A stretch of 64,000 nucleotides of DNA from Clostridiales bacterium (lineage in GTDB: Bacteria > Bacillota > Clostridia > Lachnospirales > UBA12420): the NCBI GenBank assembly GCA_003452395.1, contig DMOI01000041.1, forward strand, positions 8,824 through 72,823, given 5' to 3'. The position numbers and the translations under genes were made by a program. Shown in pieces: positions 26,988 through 36,142 of this stretch. The notes under the pieces are model-generated. The model made no database searches and was not told where the DNA came from. It saw nothing but the letters and a program-made list of their open reading frames with translations. The stretch's first letter is position 1, and each line of letters begins with the position of its first letter.

Positions 26988-28304
26988 ATGTTAAAACGAC
27001 ATAAGTTATTTATATGTTTATTTATAATGTTCATTTTTTTACTTAATATTATTGTTTCTCATGCTGAGAATAATATACCAACAATTTCAGCTGAATCAGC
27101 AATCGTTTACTGTATAAATACAAAACAAATATTATATGAAAAAAATATATATGAAAAACACTTTCCTGCTAGCATAACAAAAGTAATGACGGCACTGCTA
27201 GCTATCGAGAATAATAAACTCGATGATAGAATTACTTATTCAAGTACTGCAGTCAACTCTATAGACCGTAATAGTAGCCATCTTTGGGTTGTTGCTGATG
27301 AGCAAATTACAGTGGAAAATTCACTTTATGGTCTACTCATGAAATCTGCAAATGAAATGGCAAATGGTTTGGCAGAGAAAACAAGCGGTTCGATATCCGA
27401 ATTTGTAAATTTGATGAATAAAAAAGCAAATGATTTAGGTTGCATAAATACTCATTTTGAGAATACAAATGGGCTACCAAATGATAATCATTATACCACT
27501 GCTTACGATATGGCTCTCATTTCTGCTGAGGCATTTAAGAGTTCTACTTTTAGAGAAATTATAGGAACTACAATTCATACAATTCCACCTACAAATAGAA
27601 ACGTAGAACGTGTAATTGGGAATTCACATAAAATGCTTTTAAATACTAAGTATCATTATGATTACTGTTTAGGTGGGAAAACTGGTTACACTGTTGTCGC
27701 TGGACATACATTAGTAACCTATGCAGAAAAGGATGGTATGCAGCTTATCTCTGTCTTACTAAAATCAGATAAAGAAAATCTATATCTTGATGCCACAAAG
27801 ACACTTGATTATGCTTTTAATAACTACAAGCTTATAACACTTACTGAACAAAATAAAGCAATAAAAAAATTACCTGTTTTTCAAGGTAATAAAATAAAAG
27901 ATAATATATCCGCTCTTAGCTCTCAAAAGTTTGTATTTGCAGTACCTTCGGATTACATTGAATCTGACATACGAGTAGAGCACAGTATACCTGAACAATT
28001 TAAAGAAACTGTAGCTAAAGGTGTGAAACTAGGAACTATAAAGTACTATTACAAAAACAATGTAATAGCCTACACAGATTTAGTTTCTGATAAAACAGTT
28101 GAAATCAAACCATCAATCTTTGATTTTAAAGATGGGTTATTTTTAGGACTTATAGGGTTAGTAATTGCACTGGTCATGCTTATATTGAAAATCTTATTAA
28201 CACTTGTTTTAATAATTATTCTACTTATTATTGTTGCTAAAATGTTTAAATTTAAGATAAAAGTTAAAAGAAAAAGGAAAAATAATGCTATACTAAAAGA
28301 TTAG
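26988..28304 (+). CDS. dacF: D-alanyl-D-alanine carboxypeptidase (DacF/PBP5 family, S11)
   Basis: A 438-residue low-molecular-mass penicillin-binding protein that trims the terminal D-Ala from peptidoglycan stem peptides. A signal peptide occupies about 1-26. The active site is SITK (Ser62, Lys65), SAN (120-122) and KTG (231-233), followed by a beta-rich PBP5 C-terminal domain (about 295-375). Unlike classical DacF, which ends in one amphipathic anchor, the C-terminus has two strongly hydrophobic segments (about 385-420) and a Lys/Arg-rich tail. It is the only plus-strand gene between 8.4 and 41.6 kb. Its stop lies inside a terminator hairpin shared with the convergent yqeK. Confidence 0.92.
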   Translation: MLKRHKLFICLFIMFIFLLNIIVSHAENNIPTISAESAIVYCINTKQILYEKNIYEKHFPASITKVMTALLAIENNKLDDRITYSSTAVNSIDRNSSHLWVVADEQITVENSLYGLLMKSANEMANGLAEKTSGSISEFVNLMNKKANDLGCINTHFENTNGLPNDNHYTTAYDMALISAEAFKSSTFREIIGTTIHTIPPTNRNVERVIGNSHKMLLNTKYHYDYCLGGKTGYTVVAGHTLVTYAEKDGMQLISVLLKSDKENLYLDATKTLDYAFNNYKLITLTEQNKAIKKLPVFQGNKIKDNISALSSQKFVFAVPSDYIESDIRVEHSIPEQFKETVAKGVKLGTIKYYYKNNVIAYTDLVSDKTVEIKPSIFDFKDGLFLGLIGLVIALVMLILKILLTLVLIIILLIIVAKMFKFKIKVKRKRKNNAILKD

Positions 28305-28320
28305 TATAGCATTATTTTTT
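28281..28320. terminator. Shared terminator between convergent dacF and yqeK
   Basis: AATAATGCTATACTAA and its complement, a perfect 16-bp stem with an AAGA loop and T-run. It overlaps the last codons of both genes. Confidence 0.88.
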
Positions 28321-28914
28321 TGAGTACCACTCATATGCTTCTTTCGTCAGATAACATAATTTCAGTTTTCTTTCTTCCACGTATTTTATCGTTCTCTCTA
28401 ATATAAAACCAACAGCTTTATCTAAATCTTCGCATGCAAGCTTTCTTCCTTCTTCTAGATATCCATACTCTTCTCTACCGGGTTCAATAGCATCTGCTAA
28501 ATAAACTATTTTCTCAAGTACTGTCATATCTGGTTTTCCTGTCGTATGATATTTTATAGCACCCAGTATTTCTTCATCTTCTATGCCATACTCTATTTTA
28601 GCTACAAATACCCCTAGAAAACTATGAATTACTTTAAGGTGTTTTAATATATCATAATCTAATTTTATATCATGCTTTCTTGCAAAATCCTCGTATTTAT
28701 AAAATTTTGCACAGTCATGTAACAATGCTGCTACCCTCGCCTTTTCTACATCCGCACCATACATCTTAGCTAGCTTTTCGGCAGTTTCTACCACACCGAG
28801 AGTATGTGTAAATCTTTTTTCAGCATATGCTACATCTTCAGGCGACTTACCTCTTGTAAAGTTTTCATGTAATTGTTGTTTAAGTTGTTCAAAGTTATAG
28901 TTTGTATTCGACAT
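28312..28914 (-). CDS. yqeK: HD-domain Ap4A hydrolase YqeK
   Basis: A 200-residue HD-superfamily protein. Characterised YqeK enzymes symmetrically cleave diadenosine tetraphosphate to ADP. The metal-binding residues are visible as His near 37 (RFTHTLGVVETA), HD at 66-67 (ALLHDCAKFY), His near 97 and Asp in LADAIEPGR (about 141). In many Firmicutes it sits between nadD and rsfS. Here it follows obgE directly with 18 bases between them, and nadD and rsfS are absent from the window. Confidence 0.9.
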   Translation of the reverse strand: MSNTNYNFEQLKQQLHENFTRGKSPEDVAYAEKRFTHTLGVVETAEKLAKMYGADVEKARVAALLHDCAKFYKYEDFARKHDIKLDYDILKHLKVIHSFLGVFVAKIEYGIEDEEILGAIKYHTTGKPDMTVLEKIVYLADAIEPGREEYGYLEEGRKLACEDLDKAVGFILERTIKYVEERKLKLCYLTKEAYEWYSKK

Positions 28915-28932
28915 GTTGTTCCTCCTATCATC

Positions 28933-30213
28933 CTACTCCATATACTCAAACTCTATGTCATATATTCTCACTGTATCGCCTTCTTTTAATCCTTTGCGCT
29001 TTAGTTCATCTATTATTTTGTGTTCCTTCATAAATTTTTGTACGAAGTCAAGTCCTTTTTCTGTTTCAATATTTGTGTAGCCTATCATTTTTTCTACACC
29101 TCTACCCTCAACTACATAATAATCATCACTGTATTTTGTTACTGTAAATTCATTATATTTTTCATCAGTATTCTCACTAATAAAATACTCTTGCTTAAAT
29201 TCTACATTTTCAAATTCATTGTTATCAAGCATTGTTGCAACGTAGTTAAACAATTCATCTAATCCCTTGTGAGCAAATCCAGATATAGGAAAAACTCTAA
29301 CATTAGGTTCAAATTCTGATTTTATTTTTTCTATTATGTCATCACCCTCTGGTAGCACATCTATCTTATTAGCAGCTATAACCTGTGGCTTTTTAGCTAA
29401 TTTTTCACTGTATGAATGTAACTCATTATTTATCTTTTCTATATCAACAAGTGGATTTCTCCCTTCTGTTCCTGCTGCATCAACCACGTGTATCAGTACT
29501 TTTGTTCTTTCTATATGCCTCAAAAATTCAAATCCTAATCCTGCACCTTTGTGTGCATCTTCTATAAGCCCCGGTATGTCTGCCATAAGAAAGGTCTTTC
29601 CTGATTTTATTTTCACAACTCCCATGTTAGGTGATAGCGTCGTAAACTGATAACTACCTATTTTAGGGTTTGCATTTGTCACAGCAGAAAGTAGAGTTGA
29701 CTTTCCTGCATTAGGGAATCCAACTAATCCAACATCAGCTATCGTTTTAAGCTCAAATATAACGAGTAGTTCTTTCCCTTCCTTGCCATTTTCTGCATAT
29801 CTAGGTGCTTGCTGTCTCGAAGTCGCAAAATGCTGATTCCCAAGTCCACCCTTACCACCTTTAAGTAACACAAACTCTTGATTTTCCTTATTCATATCTA
29901 TTATTACCTGACCAGACTCCGCTTCTTTCACAACAGTCCCAACTGGTACTTTTATAATAAGATCATCCGCACTTTTTCCATGGCAGTTTTTCTTTAAACC
30001 CTTTCCACCATTTTCAGCTCTAAAATGCTTTTGGTGTTTATACGCTATCAGGTTATTCATTCCTGTATCTGTCTTTAGGATTATGTCCCCACCATTACCA
30101 CCATCTCCACCATCTGGTCCACCAGTTGGAACATACTTTTCTTTTCTAAATGATGACGACCCATTCCCACCATCTCCAGCTTTTACATATATTTTTGTTT
30201 TATCTATAAACAT
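28933..30213 (-). CDS. obgE: GTPase ObgE/CgtA
   Basis: A 426-residue Obg GTPase involved in 50S ribosome assembly and stress control. The Gly-rich Obg fold (1 to about 158, with GGDGGNGSSSFRREK-like repeats) precedes the G domain with GFPNAGKSTLLSAVT, DIPGLIEDAHKGAGLG and NKIDV. A C-terminal OCT domain (about 345-426) ends in DTVRIYDIEFEYME. The ATG at 30213 is chosen because AAGGAG is 8 bases upstream and the product then begins MFIDKTKIYVKAGDGG, the family start. The longer frame adds nine unlikely residues. Confidence 0.96.
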   Translation of the reverse strand: MFIDKTKIYVKAGDGGNGSSSFRKEKYVPTGGPDGGDGGNGGDIILKTDTGMNNLIAYKHQKHFRAENGGKGLKKNCHGKSADDLIIKVPVGTVVKEAESGQVIIDMNKENQEFVLLKGGKGGLGNQHFATSRQQAPRYAENGKEGKELLVIFELKTIADVGLVGFPNAGKSTLLSAVTNANPKIGSYQFTTLSPNMGVVKIKSGKTFLMADIPGLIEDAHKGAGLGFEFLRHIERTKVLIHVVDAAGTEGRNPLVDIEKINNELHSYSEKLAKKPQVIAANKIDVLPEGDDIIEKIKSEFEPNVRVFPISGFAHKGLDELFNYVATMLDNNEFENVEFKQEYFISENTDEKYNEFTVTKYSDDYYVVEGRGVEKMIGYTNIETEKGLDFVQKFMKEHKIIDELKRKGLKEGDTVRIYDIEFEYME

Positions 30214-30315
30214 ATTCATTTCTCCTTCGCAATCTAACATTACTATTTGTTATTATAATATCATATTTTTACCATTTTATCAATGTTTTTTAGAAACTAA
30301 AAAAACCAGAAAATT

Positions 30316-30924
30316 CTATTCCTGATTTTTATTGTTTATTTCATAGTCCAATTGTCTTTTTATATACTCTTTTAAATCAGTTATATTAAGAACCGACTTC
30401 CTCATTATGTCAAGATACTCTTCCTTATTTATCATATCAAACCTCAGGTTATGTCCTGCTGCCTCAGCTAAAAGTTCTATAAATTTTCTTATTGTGCGCC
30501 CATTGCCTTCACGAAAAGGATGAATTATATTAAATTCTGCTTTATAATATGCAAGCCTTTCTGATAATCTATCACTATCCATGTCTTTCAAATAATTATC
30601 GTCCTTTAACTCCCCAAATACTCTTTTAAGTTCACTTTTTATATTTTCAGGATAGGCAAAAGTAGTATTGTCTTTATGTATTCTTACCTTTCTATATTCT
30701 CCTGCCCAATCAAGAATTTCTTCAAGCAAAAACTTATGAATAGCTTTAAAATACTTTTCATCTAAAACCTTGCCTAACCTTTTTGTTTCTATCTCAATAA
30801 GTTTAAGCCCTGTGAGGTCACGCTCAAGGCTTATTAGTTTTTCTTTATCCCTTATGTTAAACTTATTTTTTAAGACACCTGTATTCTTGTAACAATAAAT
30901 ATCATCCTGTATATCATAATCCAT
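30316..30924 (-). CDS. Fic family AMP-transferase-type toxin
   Basis: A 202-residue Fic-domain protein. The active motif HPFREGNGRTIR (135-146) matches HxFx(D/E)GNGRxxR, with catalytic His135 and the ATP-phosphate loop. The beta-flap (about 80-92, RIHKDNTTFAYPE) that positions targets is also present. Fic proteins usually AMPylate Tyr, Thr or Ser of target proteins, and in VbhT-like pairs DNA gyrase and topoisomerase IV are the targets. It has no inhibitory helix of its own at the N-terminus. The small gene 6 bases upstream supplies it, which defines a class I toxin-antitoxin arrangement. Confidence 0.88.
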   Translation of the reverse strand: MDYDIQDDIYCYKNTGVLKNKFNIRDKEKLISLERDLTGLKLIEIETKRLGKVLDEKYFKAIHKFLLEEILDWAGEYRKVRIHKDNTTFAYPENIKSELKRVFGELKDDNYLKDMDSDRLSERLAYYKAEFNIIHPFREGNGRTIRKFIELLAEAAGHNLRFDMINKEEYLDIMRKSVLNITDLKEYIKRQLDYEINNKNQE

Positions 30925-30930
30925 AATCCA

Positions 30931-31107
30931 TCACCCTATATATTGATTTAAAATCATTTTTCTTGCAGCATCTATAGTACATTCTCCAATAAGTACTTGC
31001 CTATACAAATCAATAGTTTCTTGTGGCAATTTCATTCCTTCAAACTCCATGGTACATTTTATATTATTTAGCTTCTTTTCTACCTCATTATGAGTATGTT
31101 TTTTCAT
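30931..31107 (-). CDS. VbhA-like antitoxin of Fic
   Basis: A 58-residue protein from ATG 31107, with AAAGGAT 7 bases upstream. The longer frame has no ribosome binding site. It contains the Fic inhibitory motif (S/T)xxxE(G/N) as T19-MEF-E23-G24, which obstructs the ATP site of the partner. The C-terminal part, LIGECTIDAARKMILNQYIG, matches the antitoxin VbhA helical domain. It is translated just before the fic gene. A standalone pair between obgE and degV suggests horizontal acquisition. Confidence 0.85.
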   Translation of the reverse strand: MKKHTHNEVEKKLNNIKCTMEFEGMKLPQETIDLYRQVLIGECTIDAARKMILNQYIG

Positions 31108-31239
31108 GAATTCAATCCTTTCTTTATATATTATACTACACACAAAACAATCTCTACTTACAGATAATTATCCTAATTTCATTATACTACAAATTAAATA
31201 TTTTTCAATACATTGTTATAATCTTTTATCCATTATAAT

Positions 31240-31293
31240 AAATTCACCCTAAAAAATTATCATAAAACTATAATAACTTTTTAGGGTGAATTT
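31240..31293 (-). terminator. Hairpin after the 153-codon membrane-anchored protein
   Basis: AAATTCACCCTAAAAA and its complement, 16-bp perfect stem, with an AT-rich 22-base loop, about 30 bases after the gene. The T-tract is short. Confidence 0.6.
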
Positions 31294-31324
31294 ATTCAAG
31301 ACCATTTTATATCTTACGCTCTTA

Positions 31325-31786
31325 TTACTCTAATTCTGCCAGCTCAACCTTTAACTCTAGTCCTGAAAAATCTCCTGTTAAGTTAGCTACAAATTGTTTA
31401 CTCCCATTTGCTTGTATTTTATCTGCAAACGCATTTGCAGTTATTACTAGTTTATTATTATTATCATAAAAATATATGTTCATATATGGAGTAATTACGT
31501 CACTCGTTAAGTTTTCTATTGTCCCTGTTACTGTTGTTATGTTATCTTTCACACTTGATGTTATACTAGAAAATTTTACTTTATCTTGTATTTTCTTTGT
31601 TTCTTCCGATACTTCTATTTTTAGCTCTTCTGGATTTTCTACTTTTATTTGTACTTTTTCTTCTGCATTTTTAGTATCTGCTCCATTAATTGTTTCCTGC
31701 TTTGAATTATTACCTATAATAGACATTATGATTATTATTAACCCTATTGCGATTACTGCTCCTATTATTATTTTTTTCTTTTCCAT
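31325..31786 (-). CDS. Membrane-anchored Ig-like (FxLYD-type) protein
   Basis: A 153-residue protein. A single N-terminal membrane helix (about 5-24) with the start MEKKK makes it a type II or signal-anchor protein. An acidic linker (about 27-70) is followed by a compact beta domain with TTVTGTIENLTSDVITPYMNI and FYDNNNKLV, resembling FxLYD and related Ig-like domains of Gram-positive extracellular proteins. Those domains are thought to mediate binding, but no ligand is known. AGGAG lies 10 bases before ATG 31786. Confidence 0.6.
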   Translation of the reverse strand: MEKKKIIIGAVIAIGLIIIIMSIIGNNSKQETINGADTKNAEEKVQIKVENPEELKIEVSEETKKIQDKVKFSSITSSVKDNITTVTGTIENLTSDVITPYMNIYFYDNNNKLVITANAFADKIQANGSKQFVANLTGDFSGLELKVELAELE

Positions 31787-31915
31787 TTACTTATCTCTCC
31801 TTTTTATTTTAGTATATACTATACTTCTTATTAATATAATACTACTTTTTTCACCTTTTTGCAATAGCTTTTAACATTTTTTAATGTATATCCGTCTGTT
31901 TTACTAAACATCAAT

Positions 31916-32746
31916 TTAAAGCACTGCAATCCCTACAGCCCCAGGCCCTAGATGCACTCCTATAGTAGGTCCCATATCGCATTTATGTACACTACTCGCT
32001 CCGTATTCCGTTTTTAATCTTTCTATCATTTTTTCAGCTGCCTCATCACATGCAGCATTCAACACAAATATATCAGAATCTTCTTTTATGTAATCTTTCA
32101 TATACTCCAATATGTATGTTACACCTTTCCCAGTTCCGCGAACCTTATCAAGAGTATCAATACGACCATCTTTTAGTACAAGTATTGGTTTTAAATTGAG
32201 AACTGTTCCTATCATAGCTTTTGCAGCTGATAGTCTTCCGCCTTTTTTTAAATACTCAAGAGTATCTGCCATAACAACAAGTTTAGAATTACCTTTTATC
32301 TGCTCTATCTCTTTAACTATTTCATCTATCGTTTTTCCTTTTTCTATTAGTTTTGCAGCATGTAAAATTATACCTCCCAAACCAACAGTAACATTTCTAG
32401 AATCTATTATGTGAATTTTATCACTCTCTATTAACTCTTTTGCAATTTGAGCTGAATTAAAAGTACCACTTAAATCACTAGATATAAATATACCTAATAC
32501 CTCGTCTTTTGCTTTTAAAATTTCTTCAAATATATCTTCAAACTCCGCTGGATTTACTTGAGATGTTTTTGGAAGTTCCTCACAAGTCTTCAATTTTTCA
32601 TAAAACATTTTTGCTGAGATTTCTACCGTATCCTTGTAACTTTTATCTTTAAAATGCACAGTAAGTGGTGCTATTTTAATATTATACTTCCTTATTAGCA
32701 CGTCATTTAAATCCGATGTACTATCAGTTACTATCCTTATCCCCAT
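31916..32746 (-). CDS. DegV family fatty-acid-binding protein
   Basis: A 276-residue DegV protein. DegV/FakB proteins bind a fatty acid and present it to the kinase FakA for phosphorylation. The opening MGIRIVTDSTSDL, the TSQVNPAEFEDIF block (about 61-73) and IFISSDLSGTFNSA (fatty-acid headgroup loop, about 87-100) are diagnostic, as is the C-terminal IGVHLGPGAVGI. No fakA is nearby. Gap to the neighbours on both sides suggests its own transcription unit. Confidence 0.92.
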   Translation of the reverse strand: MGIRIVTDSTSDLNDVLIRKYNIKIAPLTVHFKDKSYKDTVEISAKMFYEKLKTCEELPKTSQVNPAEFEDIFEEILKAKDEVLGIFISSDLSGTFNSAQIAKELIESDKIHIIDSRNVTVGLGGIILHAAKLIEKGKTIDEIVKEIEQIKGNSKLVVMADTLEYLKKGGRLSAAKAMIGTVLNLKPILVLKDGRIDTLDKVRGTGKGVTYILEYMKDYIKEDSDIFVLNAACDEAAEKMIERLKTEYGASSVHKCDMGPTIGVHLGPGAVGIAVL

Positions 32747-32875
32747 ATCATCAGCTCCCCTATGTTTTTTGATATTTAAATATATTCTACCTTTTTATCT
32801 ATCATATGTCAAGTGAATTTATGTACAATAACTTAGTATGTATCCCTAAGTCAAAGTCTTTCACTTTCAACTTAC

Positions 32876-34015
32876 TTAGTCCAAACTCTTTCTAAACCTC
32901 AGCACCGCAATGGTAAGTATAACAACCCCAAATATCATCAGTGCAACAACATCTTGCCATATATATTCTAATCCCACACCCTTTGACACTATTCCTCTTA
33001 TTATATTCAAGAAATATGTAACGGGTATTGCATATCCTACCCAATTTATAGCTGTGGGCATTGCTTCTCTTGGAAATATATATCCTGAGAGTAGTATACT
33101 TGGTAGAATTACTAATATAATAAACATCATCGCTTGCATTTGGTTATTTGCGAATGTGGATATAAGCATTCCAATAGCTAGTGAACATACCACAAACAGG
33201 AACCCTAGCACAAGTAAGAGTGGTATGCTTCCGACTGGCCATATTCCAAACCAAAATATGCATATCGCGAGTGCGAACAAAAATCCTGCATAACCTATAA
33301 ATATGTACGGTATCAATTTTCCCAGTATCAGTTCTACTGGTCTAATGGGTGATACCATGAGTTGTTCTATCGTTCCTCGTTCTTTTTCACGTACTAGTGC
33401 AAATGCTGTTAGCATTATAGTTATGTTCTGAAGTATGATTCCTACAAGCCCCGGTATCGTGAATTTATTGCTTTCAAGATTGGGATTATAAAAAACCTTT
33501 GTATTTATTTTAACACCTGGCATGTCTAAAAAGGATAGCCCTTTCTCTTTCAACATTTTCTTTTTGAATTCTGTAGAATATATTTCATTGACAAGCACGC
33601 CACTACTCATAGCCGTTCTAGCAGTCGTAGGATCAGTTCCATCTATAACAAGCAATGTTTCTGGGGTCTTACCTTTGCTAATATCCTCTGCATAATTCGC
33701 AGGTATTACGAGTCCTGCTTTTATTTTACCTTTGTCAATAAGATTTGCCATCTCTTTATCACTAAGGACATAATCAGTAACTTCAAAATAATTGGATGCC
33801 TCGAATTTATCTATATACTCCCTGCTTTCTTGTGTCCTACTTTGATCAAATATAGCCGTTCTTATATCATCAACTTCAGTATTAACAGCATATCCAAATA
33901 AAAGCATCATCATTATTGGCATAGCAATAGGTAGTCTAAGTGCAATTGGATCCCGTCTCATCTGAATAAACTCTTTTTTTACTATTGCAAAAAACCTTTG
34001 TAGATTAAAACCCAT
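32876..34015 (-). CDS. ABC-2 type exporter permease
   Basis: A membrane protein of about 379 residues from ATG 34015, with AGGAGG 8 bases upstream. One N-terminal membrane helix (about 25-42) follows a basic stretch (KKEFIQMRRDPIALRLP). A large extracytoplasmic domain (about 45-175) comes next, then five C-terminal helices, with the REKERGTIEQLMVSPIRP motif between helices 2 and 3. This is the YhhJ/YbhR subfamily of multidrug or polymer exporters. It forms an operon with the ATPase and HlyD-like gene upstream, so I infer a tripartite-like efflux system. Confidence 0.88.
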   Translation of the reverse strand: MGFNLQRFFAIVKKEFIQMRRDPIALRLPIAMPIMMMLLFGYAVNTEVDDIRTAIFDQSRTQESREYIDKFEASNYFEVTDYVLSDKEMANLIDKGKIKAGLVIPANYAEDISKGKTPETLLVIDGTDPTTARTAMSSGVLVNEIYSTEFKKKMLKEKGLSFLDMPGVKINTKVFYNPNLESNKFTIPGLVGIILQNITIMLTAFALVREKERGTIEQLMVSPIRPVELILGKLIPYIFIGYAGFLFALAICIFWFGIWPVGSIPLLLVLGFLFVVCSLAIGMLISTFANNQMQAMMFIILVILPSILLSGYIFPREAMPTAINWVGYAIPVTYFLNIIRGIVSKGVGLEYIWQDVVALMIFGVVILTIAVLRFRKSLD

Positions 34016-34027
34016 GTAGATCACCTC

Positions 34028-34804
34028 CTACTCATTCAAAAACTTCATATCTCCAAACGAACTTACCTTTATTCCATTTATCTCTTCAACATACTTTATA
34101 AATACATCCTCTAAGTCTTTCGAGTTTGCGTGTGCAATTATGTCGCTCGGTGCAGCTATTTCCCCTATCAAATTACCATTAAATATAAAGCCTATCATAT
34201 CACAGCTTTCAGCTTCATCCATATAATGAGTTGTGACAAGTATAGTTATTCCCTGGGTAGCAAGTTTGTGTATTATCTCCCAGAATATCCTTCTCGACAC
34301 AGGGTCTACTCCAGCAGTAGGCTCATCTAATACTAATAGCTTTGGTTTATGTATAAGAGCGCAGCCTAGTGCAAGTCTTTGTTTCCAACCTCCAGAAAGA
34401 TTTTTGGCTAATGTTTTCTCCTTACCATTTAGACTTGCCATAAATATTAGTTCTTCTTTTCGTTCATCCCTAACCTTTCTATTTAAACCATATACTCCTG
34501 CATAAAAATCTAGATTTTCTTCTACAGTCAAATCATCATATAAGCTAAACCTTTGTGACATATATCCTAGATTTTGTTTTACTTTCTCTGGGTTTCTTAA
34601 TATATCATATCCCATAACAGTTCCCGTTCCCGATGTAGGGGTCAAAACTCCACATAGCATTCTTATTGTCGTAGACTTTCCTGAACCATTAGGTCCTAGG
34701 AATCCAAATATCTTGCCTTTTGGAATTTTAAAACTAATACTATTTACAGCTACATAATTATCAAATTTTTTAGTAAGATTATCTATTTCTATTGCATACT
34801 CCAT
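34028..34804 (-). CDS. ABC exporter ATPase subunit
   Basis: A 258-residue ABC ATPase. Walker A is GPNGSGKSTT (about 37-46), the signature is LSGGW (about 139), and Walker B is LLVLDEPTAGVD (about 159), with a D-loop and the H-loop VTTHYMDEAE. The sequence fits the ABC-2 (CcmA/DrrA-type) export class. It ends 12 bases before the permease. AGGGGG lies upstream of ATG 34804. The drug, lipid or polysaccharide substrate is unknown. Confidence 0.92.
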   Translation of the reverse strand: MEYAIEIDNLTKKFDNYVAVNSISFKIPKGKIFGFLGPNGSGKSTTIRMLCGVLTPTSGTGTVMGYDILRNPEKVKQNLGYMSQRFSLYDDLTVEENLDFYAGVYGLNRKVRDERKEELIFMASLNGKEKTLAKNLSGGWKQRLALGCALIHKPKLLVLDEPTAGVDPVSRRIFWEIIHKLATQGITILVTTHYMDEAESCDMIGFIFNGNLIGEIAAPSDIIAHANSKDLEDVFIKYVEEINGIKVSSFGDMKFLNE

Positions 34805-34820
34805 GTTTTCACCCCCTAAT

Positions 34821-34919
34821 GAAAGTTGAAAGTTGAAAGTTGAGAGTTGAAAGTGAAGAACTAAAAATTAACTACGTAATAACTTTTCACTTTTCTTTTC
34901 AACTTTCCACTTTCAACTT
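34821..34919. repeat. Heptamer (GTTGAAA) repeats in inverted arrangement
   Basis: Four tandem GTTGAAA-type units (34824-34855) face TTTCAAC-type units (34886-34919), so the transcript can fold into a long imperfect hairpin between the adaptor and ATPase genes. Similar heptamers occur at about 32866-32874, 40963-40979 and 44639-44673. Confidence 0.65.
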
Positions 34920-36028
34920 AATATAACGTCCAACGTCATACCTGGTCTTAGTTTTTCAATATTATCCAGTACTTCAACTTTTATCTTAAATACTGTGTTT
35001 TCTTTTGCCTCACTTGTTTCAGTATTTTTAGGTGTATATTCAGCTTCCGATGATATATAAGTAATCTTACCTTTAATAATTTGTTTAGGATTTAGATTTG
35101 ATTTTAGTGTAACTTCATCATTAACCTTAACTAATCCTAAATTTCTTTGCGTAACATAAGTTGTTATAAACATATTTGAAAGATCAGATACTGTTCCTAT
35201 GTTTGTTCCCATGTTTACGATATCACCAATCTCTAGATTTTTTTGTACCAAGGTACCTCTCACCTGAGATTTTATCTCATATCTTGAAAGCACCAATTTT
35301 GCTTGTTCGAGTAATATTTTCGATGATTCTAGTTCCGCTTCTACCATTTTTATTGCTTCTACTGTAGAACCACTTTTTAGTAATTCTAAATTTGCAACTG
35401 CTTGTTCTACCCCTGCATCAGCCACTTTTATAGTTTCCTTTGTAGGTCCATTTTTTAAAAGTTCAAGACTCGCAATTGCAGAATTATAATTACCCAAAGA
35501 TGTATCAAATTTATACTTTATTTCTGCTAGCTCATCATTTGATATTGCATTTGTTTCATGTAACTTTTTGGCTTCTTCATATTTTTCTGACAAATAATCA
35601 TAACTTATTTTTGCCGTATTCACAGCTATTTGGGCCTTATTTATCTCTTCTTGTCTTGTACCATGTTTAAGCTCATCAAGTTTAGTCCTTGCTGCTTTGA
35701 CTTGTGCTTCGGCTTGCTTTATCTGTTCTTTCCTCGTACCTGCCTTTATATCTAAGAGCTTCAGCTCCTTTAATTTGACGTTTTCCTCAGCTGATTTAAC
35801 TAAAAGTTTTTGGTTCTCAGAATCTACAATTGCAACAATCTCTCCTTCTTGTACACTGTCACCCTCTTCTTTTAGAACTTTTGTAATTTTCCCCTGAACC
35901 TCTGAATTAATATCAATTTGCACGGTCTCTATCGTCCCACTGATATTAAACTTCTTTTCATTACAACCAGTAAAAATAAAACATTCAACTAATAAAATTA
36001 TTAATATATTTACTTTAAAACAATTCAT
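34913..36028 (-). CDS. HlyD-family efflux adaptor lipoprotein
   Basis: A membrane-fusion-type adaptor of about 371 residues. The ATG at 36028 is chosen because GGGAG lies 8 bases upstream. A lipoprotein signal peptide ends in FTGC, whose Cys would be lipidated. A biotinyl-lipoyl half-motif (about 32-70, with VQEGEIVAIVDSENQ) is followed by a long coiled-coil hairpin containing repeated KHGTRQEEI- and KNGPTKETI-like blocks. A beta-barrel region (about 255-371) ends the protein. It is likely the extracytoplasmic partner of the ABC-2 exporter encoded downstream. Confidence 0.87.
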   Translation of the reverse strand: MNCFKVNILIILLVECFIFTGCNEKKFNISGTIETVQIDINSEVQGKITKVLKEEGDSVQEGEIVAIVDSENQKLLVKSAEENVKLKELKLLDIKAGTRKEQIKQAEAQVKAARTKLDELKHGTRQEEINKAQIAVNTAKISYDYLSEKYEEAKKLHETNAISNDELAEIKYKFDTSLGNYNSAIASLELLKNGPTKETIKVADAGVEQAVANLELLKSGSTVEAIKMVEAELESSKILLEQAKLVLSRYEIKSQVRGTLVQKNLEIGDIVNMGTNIGTVSDLSNMFITTYVTQRNLGLVKVNDEVTLKSNLNPKQIIKGKITYISSEAEYTPKNTETSEAKENTVFKIKVEVLDNIEKLRPGMTLDVILS

Positions 36029-36105
36029 ATCAACACTCCCTTCCTCACTATTCATTCCTTACTTCTATAATACTAAATTTTTTAAAAATTGCAAGGTCTT
36101 AAAAT

Positions 36106-36133
36106 AAAAAAGAGCAGCTTTGGCCCTTTTTTT
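36106..36133 (-). terminator. Terminator after the PilZ gene
   Basis: AAAAAAGGGC / GCTCTTTTTT on the minus strand (one G-U pair) with a 7-base loop and T-run, just past the PilZ stop. Confidence 0.7.
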
Positions 36134-36142
36134 ATTATTCGC

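Noticed and set aside
31976..32746. A fakA partner or lipid operon around the DegV gene
   Set aside because: No kinase gene lies adjacent on either side, so no operon can be claimed.
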